DNA of 64,000 nt from an uncultured Clostridia bacterium (GCA_947581635.1 CANPVE010000008.1:46533-110532), one strand, 5' to 3'; positions 50,012 to 59,362 are shown, numbered from the stretch's first letter. The notes: a model not told the origin generated them from the letters alone. Program-made: numbers and translations.

Positions 50012-50518
50012 ATGGTAAAATTAACAGAGACACACAGGCGCGATAAGATAAATTACTACCTCGACCTCGCGGAAATAGTTTCACAGCGCGGCACTTGTTT
50101 GAGAAGGCGATTTGGAGCGGTGATTGTGAAAAATGACGAGGTGGTGTCGACCGGTTATGTGGGCGCACCAAGAGGAAGAAAGAATTGCACTGATATAGGG
50201 AAATGTATTCGCAGGGAGTTGAGGATTCCGCGCGGAGAGAGGTATGAGCTTTGCCGAAGCATACACGCCGAGCAAAACGCGATAATCAGTGCCTCGCGCA
50301 ACGAGATGATAGGCAGCTCGCTTTTTTTGACAGGGATAGAAGTTGACACAGGCAAATATGTTGAGAATGCCAACTGCTGTTCTATGTGCAGGCGCATGAT
50401 AATAAACGCGGGCATTGAACATGTGTATATACGGGACAATGAGGATGATTACCGAGTTGTTGACGTACAGGAATGGATAGACGACGATGAATCCATAAAA
50501 GGCGTTTTGGGATATTGA
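50012..50518 (+). CDS. Deoxycytidylate (dCMP) deaminase family protein
   Basis: 168 residues from ATG 50012; GTG 50003 lies five bases from AGAGGA and is also plausible. Zinc-dependent cytidine deaminase fold: HAEQNAI (His85 ligand, Glu87 proton shuttle) and CCSMC (Cys123, Cys126 ligands). Extra residues TCLRRRFGAVIVKNDEVVSTGYVGAPRGRKNC fit the dCMP deaminase/ComEB group that makes dUMP for thymidylate synthesis. No terminator or gene follows until the Ca2+ ATPase promoter. Confidence 0.92.
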   Translation: MVKLTETHRRDKINYYLDLAEIVSQRGTCLRRRFGAVIVKNDEVVSTGYVGAPRGRKNCTDIGKCIRRELRIPRGERYELCRSIHAEQNAIISASRNEMIGSSLFLTGIEVDTGKYVENANCCSMCRRMIINAGIEHVYIRDNEDDYRVVDVQEWIDDDESIKGVLGY

Positions 50519-50583
50519 TATTTGATGCTGGTATATAAGATGTATTAAAATATTTATTTTGGCAAAAATTATCTGTTATGCTC

Positions 50584-50612
50584 TTGACAAATGAAATATG
50601 ATGGCGTATAAT
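50584..50612 (+). promoter_or_regulatory. Consensus promoter of the Ca2+ ATPase gene
   Basis: TTGACA (50584-50589), 17-base spacer, TATAAT (50607-50612); leader of ~130 bases. Confidence 0.9.
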
Positions 50613-50628
50613 TCTATTAAGTGAAAAG

Positions 50629-50681
50629 TCATATGTCAACTTCACAAGTTCAAACGAACCTCTGGAAAATTCATATGTCAA
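50629..50681 (+). repeat. Direct repeats TCATATGTCAA in the Ca2+ ATPase leader
   Basis: Identical 11-base copies at 50629-50639 and 50671-50681, 42 bases apart (about four helical turns), with a related CATATGGTTGA at ~50689. Candidate operator pair. Confidence 0.5.
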
Positions 50682-50751
50682 TATAAGCATATGGTTGATG
50701 AGTGTGACTTTTTTCATATCTTCAGTACAGGTATCAGGAGGTATTGTTTCA

Positions 50752-53421
50752 ATGAAGATCACAGGATTGACGGATGCTGAAGTCGCCCTATCAAAAGAAA
50801 AATACGGCGACAACAGTATGACCGAGCAGCAGGGCGAAACCTTTATGCAGAAACTATTGGGGAATTTTAAAGACCCAATGATAAAGATTCTCTGTTTTGC
50901 CTTGGTCGTTAATGTGGTATTGGTAGTGCTCGGTTATGCGGAGTTTTATGAGCCTGTAGGAATAGCAGCGGCAATTCTGCTTTCCACGCTTGTTTCCACC
51001 TATTCGGAGTACAACAATGAGAATGCGTTTAAGAGGCTTCAGGAAGAGGCTTCGAGAATTATGTGCAAGGTATACCGCAACGGCGAAATAGTCGAGATTG
51101 CCATCAATGACCTGGTGGTGGACGACTGCATTTTACTTCAGTCGGGCGACAAGATACCTGCGGACGGTCTGTTGATCGACGGCGAGATCAAGGTCGATCA
51201 GTCGGTGCTCAACGGCGAAAGCAAAGAAGCTCTTAAAATTGCCATTCCGGAGGATTATGTGGAGACCGACGAGCCTATGGACTTCCTCAATCAGTACAAG
51301 GTGTTCAGAGGCGCGGTAGTTTGTTCAGGCAACGGCGTTATGAAAGTGACCGTAGTGGGTGACAATTCGGTTTACGGTAAGATTGCCAGCGAGCTTCAGG
51401 CTGACGATGACAGAAAGTCTCCGCTTCAGGTCAAACTTGCCAACTTGGCAAACGGCATAAGCAAATTCGGTTATATTGGCGGCGCATTAATCGCGGTTGC
51501 CTATCTTTTCCAGAGATTCTTTGTGCAGAATAACTTCAACGGCGCGGATATCGCCGCCTATTTCTCAAATGCGGGCGATGTGGTTCATGATGTTGTGAGC
51601 GCGATTATGTTTGCGGTTATTATTATAGTTATGGCTGTGCCGGAGGGACTGCCGCTCATGGTGGCGCTTGTGTCCGCTATGAACATGAACAAAATGCTCA
51701 AGGACAACGTGCTTGTGCGTAAGATTGTGGGCATTGAAACTGCAGGCAGCCTGAATATTCTTTTCAGCGACAAGACAGGTACTATTACCAAGGGCAAGTT
51801 GGAAGTAGTTACTTTCATAGACGGAGATTTGCAGGAATACAAGACTATTAAAGATATACCGGGCGAACTTGGCAATCTCATTACCCTCAGCATAAAGAAC
51901 AACACCGATTCGGTGATTTCGGGCGAGGGTGACAGCTTGAAGATTGTGGGCGGCAATGCCACCGAGCGCGCGGTTCTGGGCTTTGGAGTGGGTACTGACA
52001 AGACCTTCAATGCGCCGAAAGTCGATTCGATTCCCTTCAACAGCACCAACAAATATTCCGCTTCCACTGTCAAGGGCGATTACAACATGACGCTTATCAA
52101 AGGCGCTCCTGAAAAGATGCTCAAGAAATGCAAGTATTATTACGATACTGATGGCAGCAGAAAACCCATGGTAAATTCCGCAGTGATTGACGCGAAGATG
52201 GACGAGCTTGCCGAGCGGGCCATTCGTGTGCTTGCGTTTGCCACGTCGGAAAGCGCCATAAGTGACGGCAGTTTGCCGGAAGACGAATGGACGCTGGTTG
52301 GCTTTGTCGGCATACGCGACGAAGTTCGTCCGGAGTCCATAAAGGCTATCAAGGAAGTTCGCAGGGCGGGCGTTCAGGTAGTTATGATAACCGGCGACCG
52401 CAAGGAAACAGCAGTGGCCATAGCAAAGGACGCCGGAATTCTCACGAAAGACACGGATTTGGTTTATACTTCAGATGAACTTGCGGCAATGAGCGACGAT
52501 GAGATCAAGAAGAAGCTTAGGAAAATCCGTGTTATTGCCCGCGCGCTGCCTACGGATAAAAGCAGGTTGGTTCGATTGGCCCAGGAGAGAGATTTTGTCG
52601 TGGGCATGACGGGTGACGGAGTAAACGATTCTCCCGCGCTTAAGAAAGCTGATGTCGGATTTGCCATGGGCGGTGGCACTGAGGTTGCAAAAGAAGCGGG
52701 CGACATTGTTATTCTTGACGATAATTTCCTTTCCATCGACAAGGCGATACTCTACGGACGCACAATATTCAACAGCATACGCAAATTCATTGTGTTCCAG
52801 CTCACCATAAACATTTCGGCAGTGCTCATCTCGTTTATTTGCCCGTTGCTGCAAATGGCTAATCCCCTCTCCATAACGCAGATTTTGTGGGTAAACCTCG
52901 TCATGGACACGCTGGCGGCTCTCGCTTTCGGCGGTGAACCTGCACTCAGACGCTTTATGAAGGAGAAACCAAAGAAACGCGACGAGAGTATAATCAGCAA
53001 GCCAATGTGGTCGTCTATACTAGTAGGAGCCGGCTACACCGTGATAATGAGCCTTGTATTGCTGCTTGTAGGCCATGCGTGGTTCGGCGATTGGGCGAGG
53101 ACTGAAACCGGCTTGTCACCTGTGCATTTGACAGGTTATTTCGCTTTCTTCATCTTCACGGCTGTATTCAACGCCTTTAATGCCCGCACAGATGAAATCA
53201 ATTTGTTTGACAACATAACCCGGAATAAAAATTTCTTAAAAGTAATGGCTGTTATCGCGGTTATTCAGGTGGCGCTCACTTACTTGGGCGGGGATATATT
53301 CCAATGCTATGGTTTGTCGGCGGCAGAGTGGGGTGTAATTCTCTTGCTTGCATTCTCGATAGTTCCGATTGATCTCATAAGAAAGTGCGTCGTTAAGTTG
53401 GCAGAGAGCGGCAAAAAGTAA
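50752..53421 (+). CDS. Calcium-translocating P-type ATPase (PMCA type)
   Basis: 889 residues. P-type ATPase with ten predicted helices: actuator loop VLNGESKEA, phosphorylation site SDKTGTITKG with Asp340, nucleotide domain KGAPEKML, MITGDRKETAVAIAKDAGIL and hinge GMTGDGVNDSPALKKADVGFAMG. The M4 motif AVPEGLPL and M6 NLVMDTLAA fit Ca2+ pumps of the plasma-membrane type. Pumps Ca2+ out of the cytoplasm. ATG 50752 follows AGGAGG; the frame is open 19 codons upstream without a ribosome site. Confidence 0.95.
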   Translation: MKITGLTDAEVALSKEKYGDNSMTEQQGETFMQKLLGNFKDPMIKILCFALVVNVVLVVLGYAEFYEPVGIAAAILLSTLVSTYSEYNNENAFKRLQEEASRIMCKVYRNGEIVEIAINDLVVDDCILLQSGDKIPADGLLIDGEIKVDQSVLNGESKEALKIAIPEDYVETDEPMDFLNQYKVFRGAVVCSGNGVMKVTVVGDNSVYGKIASELQADDDRKSPLQVKLANLANGISKFGYIGGALIAVAYLFQRFFVQNNFNGADIAAYFSNAGDVVHDVVSAIMFAVIIIVMAVPEGLPLMVALVSAMNMNKMLKDNVLVRKIVGIETAGSLNILFSDKTGTITKGKLEVVTFIDGDLQEYKTIKDIPGELGNLITLSIKNNTDSVISGEGDSLKIVGGNATERAVLGFGVGTDKTFNAPKVDSIPFNSTNKYSASTVKGDYNMTLIKGAPEKMLKKCKYYYDTDGSRKPMVNSAVIDAKMDELAERAIRVLAFATSESAISDGSLPEDEWTLVGFVGIRDEVRPESIKAIKEVRRAGVQVVMITGDRKETAVAIAKDAGILTKDTDLVYTSDELAAMSDDEIKKKLRKIRVIARALPTDKSRLVRLAQERDFVVGMTGDGVNDSPALKKADVGFAMGGGTEVAKEAGDIVILDDNFLSIDKAILYGRTIFNSIRKFIVFQLTINISAVLISFICPLLQMANPLSITQILWVNLVMDTLAALAFGGEPALRRFMKEKPKKRDESIISKPMWSSILVGAGYTVIMSLVLLLVGHAWFGDWARTETGLSPVHLTGYFAFFIFTAVFNAFNARTDEINLFDNITRNKNFLKVMAVIAVIQVALTYLGGDIFQCYGLSAAEWGVILLLAFSIVPIDLIRKCVVKLAESGKK

Positions 53422-53460
53422 ATCAAGACAAGATATAATCACCAGTATTCTGCTTTAGAG

Positions 53461-53498
53461 AACAACACATACCAAAATGGACAATGGTATGTGTTGTT
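53461..53498 (+). terminator. Terminator after the Ca2+ ATPase gene
   Basis: Perfect 14-base stem AACAACACATACCA / TGGTATGTGTTGTT with a 10-base loop; T-rich tail follows after a few bases. Confidence 0.75.
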
Positions 53499-53554
53499 CT
53501 TGTGTATTTTATATAAATTTAGTCAAAACAATTAGGTGTGGTATATTTAGCGGC

Positions 53555-53584
53555 TTGACATGATAATAACAATTATGTTATAAT
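53555..53584 (+). promoter_or_regulatory. Promoter of the MarR-type regulator/citrate synthase unit
   Basis: TTGACA (53555-53560), 18-base spacer, TATAAT (53579-53584); leader of ~155 bases. Confidence 0.8.
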
Positions 53585-53747
53585 AACAAAAATATCTCGT
53601 ACCAATCCCGGATTAAAAAGTATAAGAATTGGGTGGAAAATCAGGTAAAACAATCGCTTGTATATCGGCGTGTGTATTTTTGTCAAGATTTTTTGTTGCA
53701 GTTGTATTGAGGGTTGATATTGAGACAACCAGATGGGGAGTGACGTT

Positions 53748-54233
53748 GTGAAAGATATGATTTCAGAGAAATTTGCTGAGCGCGAGGTAATAGATATCGC
53801 CAACGCAGTGACCAGGCATTCCTATTCAATCAGCAGGCTAGGAATGAGAGATCTGTTCAAAAAAATTACGGCGGCCGATTACGTCACATTGAGCAAACTG
53901 TTTGAGAGAATGAATCTGGCTGACGGCGGCAGGCTGTATCTCTCCGAGATATCATCTGAACTTAATCTGCCTGTTGGGCGCGTGTCAAAGCTGGCGCGTA
54001 CGCTCCAAGAGCGCGGTTTTGTGGTGTGGAAACATGACGGCTCAGGCGAGGAAGGCACGTATATTCAGATAACCGAAAACGGCGTTGCCGCGTTGGAACA
54101 GCAGCAGCAGGTTCTGAGTGAATTTTACGCTGACGTTATAGAGAAATTTGGCAAAGGGAGATTTCTCAATCTTTTGAGTGAGCTTGAGGCTTTGGAAGAG
54201 GTCATAAACAGCAATGATAATCGGATAATTTAA
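53748..54233 (+). CDS. MarR-like winged-helix transcriptional regulator
   Basis: 161 residues. Winged helix at ~45-115: SKLFERMNLADGGRLYLSEI, then SELNLPVGRVSKLARTLQERGFVVWKHD and the wing GEEGTYIQITENGVAALEQ. A C-terminal helix follows. Start GTG 53748 lies seven bases after GGGGAG; ATG 53733 overlaps that site. Only 45 bases upstream of citrate synthase, with no terminator between, so the two are probably co-transcribed and the regulator may respond to carbon status. Effector unknown. Confidence 0.85.
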   Translation: MKDMISEKFAEREVIDIANAVTRHSYSISRLGMRDLFKKITAADYVTLSKLFERMNLADGGRLYLSEISSELNLPVGRVSKLARTLQERGFVVWKHDGSGEEGTYIQITENGVAALEQQQQVLSEFYADVIEKFGKGRFLNLLSELEALEEVINSNDNRII

Positions 54234-54278
54234 GACACTTGGAATATTACATTATTAAAAGATGCAAGGAGACCGATA

Positions 54279-55610
54279 ATGGGAAATAGTGAACTCAGTT
54301 TATATACGGCACGTAAGAAGAGTATGTGCATTGCAAACGATACGATATCCGACATATTATTTAAGGAGTACGGTGTAAATCGCGGACTCCGCGATGAGAA
54401 TGGCAAAGGTGTTCTTGCAGGCCTCACCAGAATTTCAAAGATTGTGTCATTTAAAAACATAAACGGTGAAAACCGGCCCTGTGACGGTGAGCTTTGGTAT
54501 CGGGGCTACAATGTGAATACTTTGATTAATTCACTGGGAGATGACGAATTCGGGTTTGAAAGAACCGCGTATCTTTTGCTTTTTGGGCAAAAGCCCAGTG
54601 CCGAGGAGGAAGCTGAGTTCTGCCGTATCTTGGGCGACTGTAAGAAACTGCCTGTAAATTTCACGCGCAATGTCATCATGGAGGCTCCGTCCAAAGATAT
54701 AATGAATTCGATGACTAAGAGCATACTCACTCTTGCATCGTACGATGATGAGGTGAATTCGGGTAATCTCGAAAGTTGTATAAGGCAGTGCATGGAGCTT
54801 ATCGCAGTATTCCCAATGCTGGCGGTGTATGGCTATCACGCTTACAACCACTACAGTAACGATGAGAGTATGTATATCCACAGACCGATTCCTGAACTTT
54901 CCACTGCCGAGAATATTCTGCGTATGCTCAGACCCGACGGCTCATACACAAAGCTGGAAGCCAAGGTTCTCGACGTGGTTCTTATGCTTCACATGGAGCA
55001 CGGCGGCGGAAATAACTCTACTTTTACTACTCGAGTTGTCACCTCGTCAGGCTCTGACACATATTCGTCGATGGCTGCCGCGATGTCCTCTCTCAAGGGT
55101 CCGAAGCACGGCGGCGCAAACATCAAAGTAATGGAAATGATGCAGGATATTCGCAATCATGTTTCCGACCGAACCAACCGTGAGCAGGTGCGCGCCTATC
55201 TTTCCAAGATCCTCGACGGCACGGCGTTTGACGGCAAGGGGCTTATTTACGGCATGGGTCATGCTGTCTATTCAGTGTCAGATCCGAGAGAGCGCATACT
55301 TAAATCATATGTCGAGGCTCTGGCAAGCGCCAAGCATGAGACCGAGAATATCACCCTCTACAACCTCATTGAGGAAGAAGCTCCCAAGCTGATCGCGGAG
55401 AAGCGCCATATATACAAAGGCGTAAGTCCAAATGTAGACTTTTACAGTGGGTTTGTGTATGAAATGCTGGGAATTCCTGTAGAGCTTTACACCCCGCTCT
55501 TTGCAATAGCCCGAATAGTTGGCTGGAGCGCACATCGCATCGAAGAAATGATAGGCATGAACAAAATAATCCGCCCCGCTTACATGAGCGTTATGGAGGA
55601 AATAGAGTAA
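54279..55610 (+). CDS. Citrate synthase (citrate/2-methylcitrate synthase family)
   Basis: 443 residues. Condenses acetyl-CoA and oxaloacetate. Active-site residues: the histidine in LHMEHGGGNNSTFTTR, the second in YGMGHAVYSVSDPR, and the aspartate in SPNVDFYSGFVYEMLG. The N-terminal ~50 residues precede the large domain (GLTRISKIVSFKN). In fermentative Clostridia this serves the oxidative branch toward glutamate. Ribosome site AAGGAG, ATG 54279. Follows the MarR-type regulator. Confidence 0.96.
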   Translation: MGNSELSLYTARKKSMCIANDTISDILFKEYGVNRGLRDENGKGVLAGLTRISKIVSFKNINGENRPCDGELWYRGYNVNTLINSLGDDEFGFERTAYLLLFGQKPSAEEEAEFCRILGDCKKLPVNFTRNVIMEAPSKDIMNSMTKSILTLASYDDEVNSGNLESCIRQCMELIAVFPMLAVYGYHAYNHYSNDESMYIHRPIPELSTAENILRMLRPDGSYTKLEAKVLDVVLMLHMEHGGGNNSTFTTRVVTSSGSDTYSSMAAAMSSLKGPKHGGANIKVMEMMQDIRNHVSDRTNREQVRAYLSKILDGTAFDGKGLIYGMGHAVYSVSDPRERILKSYVEALASAKHETENITLYNLIEEEAPKLIAEKRHIYKGVSPNVDFYSGFVYEMLGIPVELYTPLFAIARIVGWSAHRIEEMIGMNKIIRPAYMSVMEEIE

Positions 55611-55620
55611 TTTTTTGGAA

Positions 55621-55655
55621 TGTACGGGGGGCGGGAGTCGGCTCCCCGTATTTTT
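55621..55655 (+). terminator. Terminator after citrate synthase
   Basis: TACGGGG / CCCCGTA stem with GGCGGGAGTCGG loop region, followed by TTTTT. Confidence 0.75.
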
Positions 55656-55828
55656 AATTTGGAGAATCATTCGATTCAGTTTGCAATTGCAGTAGTTTCG
55701 GAAAATATTATATTGTATAATATGTCATGAGTCGGTAAACGCTGTGAATTTACACGTTATGCCGACTTTCTCAGGCGGTATAACGTCAGAATATACAAAA
55801 TATATAAAGAAAGGATTGAGGTTTATTC

Positions 55829-56392
55829 ATGGCGGTTAATCTGAAAAAAGGGCAGAGAGTTAATCTGTCATCAAATAATAACAGGGTCAATGGAATAATC
55901 GTAGGTCTTGGCTGGGACAGCGCCCAATTTGGTGAAGTCAGCGTAGACTGCGACGCTTCTGCGATACTTTGCGGTATTGATCAAAAGGCGTTGGACGTCA
56001 TTTACTTTGGAAAAACGCGCAGCGAAAATGATGCCGTGGTTTACACCGGAGACAGCAGAACGGGCGAGGGCAACGGCGAAAACGAGCGAATTTATGTTAA
56101 TTTTACAAAGCTGCCTTCTAACGTCGGCAAGATAGTGATAGCTGTAAATATATACGACGCAAAGGCGAAGCGCCAGCATTTCGGCATGATAAACAATGCC
56201 TTTGTCCGCGTGAGCAATTGGAAAACAGGGCAGGAGCTTTGTAAATTCAACCTCACAGACAACTACAGCGGCATGACCGGCATAATTGCCGCCGATATTA
56301 TTCGGTATGGCGGCGGCTGGGATTTTGTCCCTAACGGAAGAGGAATACCGGAGGCAAGCCGTCTCCAGTCCATAGTAAGGTTGTATCAGTGA
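55829..56392 (+). CDS. TerD-family protein, copy 1
   Basis: 187 residues. TerD beta-sandwich: VNLKKGQRVNLSS, GLGWDSAQFGEVSVDCDASAILCG (first Ca2+-binding Asp set), VVYTGDSRTGEGNGENERIYVNF (second Ca2+ loop) and GWDFVPNGRGIPEASRLQS. TerD proteins bind calcium and belong to membrane-associated stress systems (tellurite resistance, phage/stress response). Adjacent to a second TerD gene 25 bases downstream, but TerA/B/C/F and the HAD/ATP-grasp Ter partners are absent. A -10 box TATAAT (55716-55721) lies upstream. AAAGGA site. Confidence 0.92.
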   Translation: MAVNLKKGQRVNLSSNNNRVNGIIVGLGWDSAQFGEVSVDCDASAILCGIDQKALDVIYFGKTRSENDAVVYTGDSRTGEGNGENERIYVNFTKLPSNVGKIVIAVNIYDAKAKRQHFGMINNAFVRVSNWKTGQELCKFNLTDNYSGMTGIIAADIIRYGGGWDFVPNGRGIPEASRLQSIVRLYQ

Positions 56393-56417
56393 TGTTAGGG
56401 GAAGGAGTAAAAATTTT

Positions 56418-56975
56418 ATGAAGAACAGGATTAGAAACGATGCAAAATACATTCGCGCGGCACTGACGTGGGATTCTGGCGAAAAATCAGACTGTGACCT
56501 TGACCTTTCGGCATTTCTCTTGAATGCAGGAGGCAAGGTTCGTGGAGATTCGGATTTAATCTTCTACAACAACGCGTTTTCACCAGAGGGCGCCCTTGTC
56601 TACGGCGGTGACAATCGCAGTGGTTCGGGCGAAGGCATGGACGAGACAATCCTTGTTAGTCTCGACTTGATTCCAAAGGAAGTCAGTCGGGTGGTGTTTT
56701 GCGTGACGATTGCCGACGACGATCAGGCACAATCCCAACCCTTGGCAAATACTGTTAATGCGAAATTCACGGCAAATATTGTCAGCGATCCTTACGATAA
56801 GGACGGTGAAGGGCTTTGCGAGGTGAATGTCAGCTTGGACAATTTTAACAACTCAGGTGCAGTGGTTTTTGAATTATCCAGAAGCGGCGATGTATGGACA
56901 TACAATGTCACCTCTGATAATGTCAAAGGCGGGCTGTCGGAGTTGTGCCACAAATTTGCACTTGAAATAGAATAA
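56418..56975 (+). CDS. TerD-family protein, copy 2 (divergent)
   Basis: 185 residues. Same fold: AALTWDSGEKSDCDLDLSAFLLN, then GALVYGGDNRSGSGEGMDETILVSL with the acidic Ca2+ loop, and C-terminal FELSRSGDVWTYNV. It begins with MKNRIRNDAKYIRA in place of the typical LKKG strand and lacks the PNGRG-type ending, so it is a diverged paralogue. GGGGAAGGAG site; translation probably follows copy 1 in one operon. Confidence 0.9.
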   Translation: MKNRIRNDAKYIRAALTWDSGEKSDCDLDLSAFLLNAGGKVRGDSDLIFYNNAFSPEGALVYGGDNRSGSGEGMDETILVSLDLIPKEVSRVVFCVTIADDDQAQSQPLANTVNAKFTANIVSDPYDKDGEGLCEVNVSLDNFNNSGAVVFELSRSGDVWTYNVTSDNVKGGLSELCHKFALEIE

Positions 56976-56980
56976 CATAT

Positions 56981-57031
56981 CAAAATATCCCGTTCAGTGG
57001 CTATGAGATGCCATACGAACGGGATATTTTG
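56981..57031. terminator. Bidirectional hairpin between TerD pair and glgA
   Basis: Perfect 15-base stem CAAAATATCCCGTTC / GAACGGGATATTTTG, loop of 21 bases; serves converging genes from both sides. Confidence 0.7.
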
Positions 57032-57073
57032 ATATTAAATTTTAAATTTTAACAGCTGTGGAAAATAGGAGCA

Positions 57074-58531
57074 TTACCACTGGCTCATGAGCCAATTATA
57101 GATATTCCTGTAGTCGCCTGCCGAGCGATACCACGAGAAGTCCGACTCCATGCCGCGTCTTGCGATGCTTTCCCATCCAAATCTGTCCTCGAAGAATATC
57201 TTCTTCGCAAAGTTGATCACGTCCAGCATAACCTCTGCGTTGTACTCGTAGAATGAGAAACCTGTACCGGTGTGCTCAAAGCCGTTGTAAGCCTGAACGG
57301 TGTCCTTAAGGCCGCCGGTTTCGCGAACGATCGGAACAGTGCCGTAGCGCATGGCTATGAGCTGTGTAAGACCGCACGGCTCAAACCGAGACGGAACAAG
57401 AATTGCGTCAGCGGCAGCATAGAGTTTATGAGCGCGCTCATTGGAATACATGATGTTCGAGCATACGCGTCCCCTGTGGTAATTTTCGTAATATCTGAAC
57501 GAATTCTCATAGAACGGATCGCCCGTGCCGATGATAACAACTTGAGTGTGGTCGTCGATAATGCGATTCATGGCGGTGTTTACGAGGTCGAGACCCTTCT
57601 GATCGGTCAGACGGGAGATAATGCCTATCATAAACTTGTTTACGTCCTGCTGCAAACCTAACTCACCCTGGAGTTTTTCTTTGTTCCAGCGTTTGGCGTC
57701 GGGGAAGTTGTCAATTCCGTATCTGTCGTATATATACCAGTCGGTTCCGGGGTTGTACGCATCGTAGTCAACGCCGTTGACTATACCGCCGAGCTTGTAG
57801 CTGTAGTCATTAAGAACGCCGTCAAGTGCTTCACCGTATTCGGGAGTTCTAATTTCCTGAGCGTAGCTGTTGCTGACGGTGGTGACAAAATTGGAGTAGA
57901 CGATACCGCCCTTCATGATGTTTGCATCTCCGTTGAACTCAAGGCGATCAGGGGAGAAAGCGTATTCGGGAATGTTGGAGTGATACTTTACGGTATCTAT
58001 GTTTGCAATGCCCTGGAAATGGAGGTTGTGAATGGTGAGCACAGTTTTGGTGCCGTTGTAGAAGGGGTTTCCCTCATACACGGTGTGCAGATACACGGGT
58101 ACCAAAGCGGCCTGCCAGTCGTGGCAATGGATGATATCTGGGTGGAAACCGATGGCGCACATGGAAGCTAGTACTGCCTTAGAGAAAAATATGAAGGGAA
58201 CTATATCACCCGCCATATCGGTGTAAGGATTGCCTCTGCCGAAGAAATACTCGTTATCAATAAAGTAAAATCTGACGCCGTTCCACCAATATTCGACTAG
58301 ACCCACATAATACATCTCGCAGTCGCGTGTGAAGTCCATGTAGAAATGCGTCACATAGGTCATGTTGTTGCGGTATTGCTCGGGAATGCAAGTGTATCTG
58401 GGCAGTATGACGCGCACGTCAAGGTCGCCCTGCTGGGCAAGTGCCTTGGGGAGAGCCGACATAACATCCGCGAGACCTCCCGTTTTTACAAAAGGATCGC
58501 ATTCCGAACCTACAAACAAGATATTGCTCAT
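57074..58531 (-). CDS. glgA: Glycogen synthase (canonical)
   Basis: 485 residues. Transfers glucose from ADP-glucose to the growing alpha-1,4-glucan. All active-site signatures are present: FVKTGGLADV (Lys16), HCHDWQAALVP, ISRLTDQKGLDLV (Arg and Lys), and SRFEPCGLTQLIAMRYGTVPIVRETGGLKDT. Own promoter, apart from the glg operon, on the minus strand. This is very likely the main glycogen synthase, given the altered copy at 46224-47654. GAGGAC site before ATG 58531. Confidence 0.96.
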   Translation of the reverse strand: MSNILFVGSECDPFVKTGGLADVMSALPKALAQQGDLDVRVILPRYTCIPEQYRNNMTYVTHFYMDFTRDCEMYYVGLVEYWWNGVRFYFIDNEYFFGRGNPYTDMAGDIVPFIFFSKAVLASMCAIGFHPDIIHCHDWQAALVPVYLHTVYEGNPFYNGTKTVLTIHNLHFQGIANIDTVKYHSNIPEYAFSPDRLEFNGDANIMKGGIVYSNFVTTVSNSYAQEIRTPEYGEALDGVLNDYSYKLGGIVNGVDYDAYNPGTDWYIYDRYGIDNFPDAKRWNKEKLQGELGLQQDVNKFMIGIISRLTDQKGLDLVNTAMNRIIDDHTQVVIIGTGDPFYENSFRYYENYHRGRVCSNIMYSNERAHKLYAAADAILVPSRFEPCGLTQLIAMRYGTVPIVRETGGLKDTVQAYNGFEHTGTGFSFYEYNAEVMLDVINFAKKIFFEDRFGWESIARRGMESDFSWYRSAGDYRNIYNWLMSQW

Positions 58532-58704
58532 ATTTCGTCCTCCTAGAGCTGAATTTAGCTTTTTTGAATTTAGTGCTGTTGTTAGGCGGCTGAATGTGGA
58601 TAAAACGATCCTGATACTGCTAAACGGAGGAATCGTCTTATTGATAATTTATCTGTACTTTACTGCCAAAACGACAACTGCACAAACAATCAGCTTACTG
58701 TTAA

Positions 58705-58733
58705 ATTGTATCACGAAATGCCAAATAATTCAA
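58705..58733 (-). promoter_or_regulatory. Promoter of canonical glgA
   Basis: Minus-strand TTGAAT (58728-58733), 17-base spacer, TACAAT (58705-58710), ~170-base leader. Confidence 0.65.
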
Positions 58734-58842
58734 GGATAAAATCAATAAAACATACAAAACATGGTAAAAGTTAATTTGTATAATCACGGTTGGGAGTCAA
58801 ATAATATACTTGCAGGCACAAAGAAAATCCTTTCGGGATTTA

Positions 58843-58957
58843 AGAGCCGTGCGTAGGGCGGTGTCTGTTCACATTTGGCGGAAATTCGGCGGTATAGCCT
58901 CTAATTGAATTGTTTGAAGTGTAAAAATATAAGGTGGTGCAGTTTTATCACGGCTCT
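58843..58957. repeat. 115-base element bounded by AGAGCCGTG / CACGGCTCT
   Basis: Nine-base perfect terminal inverted repeat around a mixed interior that contains AATTCGGCGGTA, also found downstream of rnr near 9124. Nature unknown; possibly a small dispersed repeat or structured RNA. Confidence 0.4.
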
Positions 58958-59171
58958 GACCTTTATTTATATGCTATACTGACTTTGGACTAAAAGATAC
59001 AAAAAATCAGACGAAAAAATTTTATATATCTTTTTTGTCAAAATTTTTTATGATACTTCTGTTCAAGTTTAGTATTAAAAGGGAATCCCAAAAGGATTGT
59101 CCGAAATCACATTCATTTGTGCTGATTTTCTTTTTTATAAGATACCGCCCTTTTTCCCAATGTGATTTTTG

Positions 59172-59207
59172 ATACATAACGTACATAAAATACATAACGT
59201 ACATATT
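59172..59207. repeat. Tandem 18-base repeat rich in GTAC
   Basis: ATACATAACGTACAT occurs at 59172-59186 and 59190-59204, followed by TTTGTACATAATACG. Looks like clustered binding sites. Confidence 0.55.
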
Positions 59208-59362
59208 TGTACATAATACGGTGCATATTATCTTGATACTCGCAGTGATACTAATTACTTTATTTTGTGACAGTTAATCTAATTCTCATATAATTTGCAA
59301 TAACACTCGATTGACAGCATTCATTATGTATGCGGCAATAAGCGGCTGATGTTGTCAGTTGT

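Noticed and set aside
59022..59204. Minus-strand frame starting MYVMYFMYVMYQ
   Set aside because: The N-terminus simply translates the tandem repeat at 59172-59207; no ribosome site.
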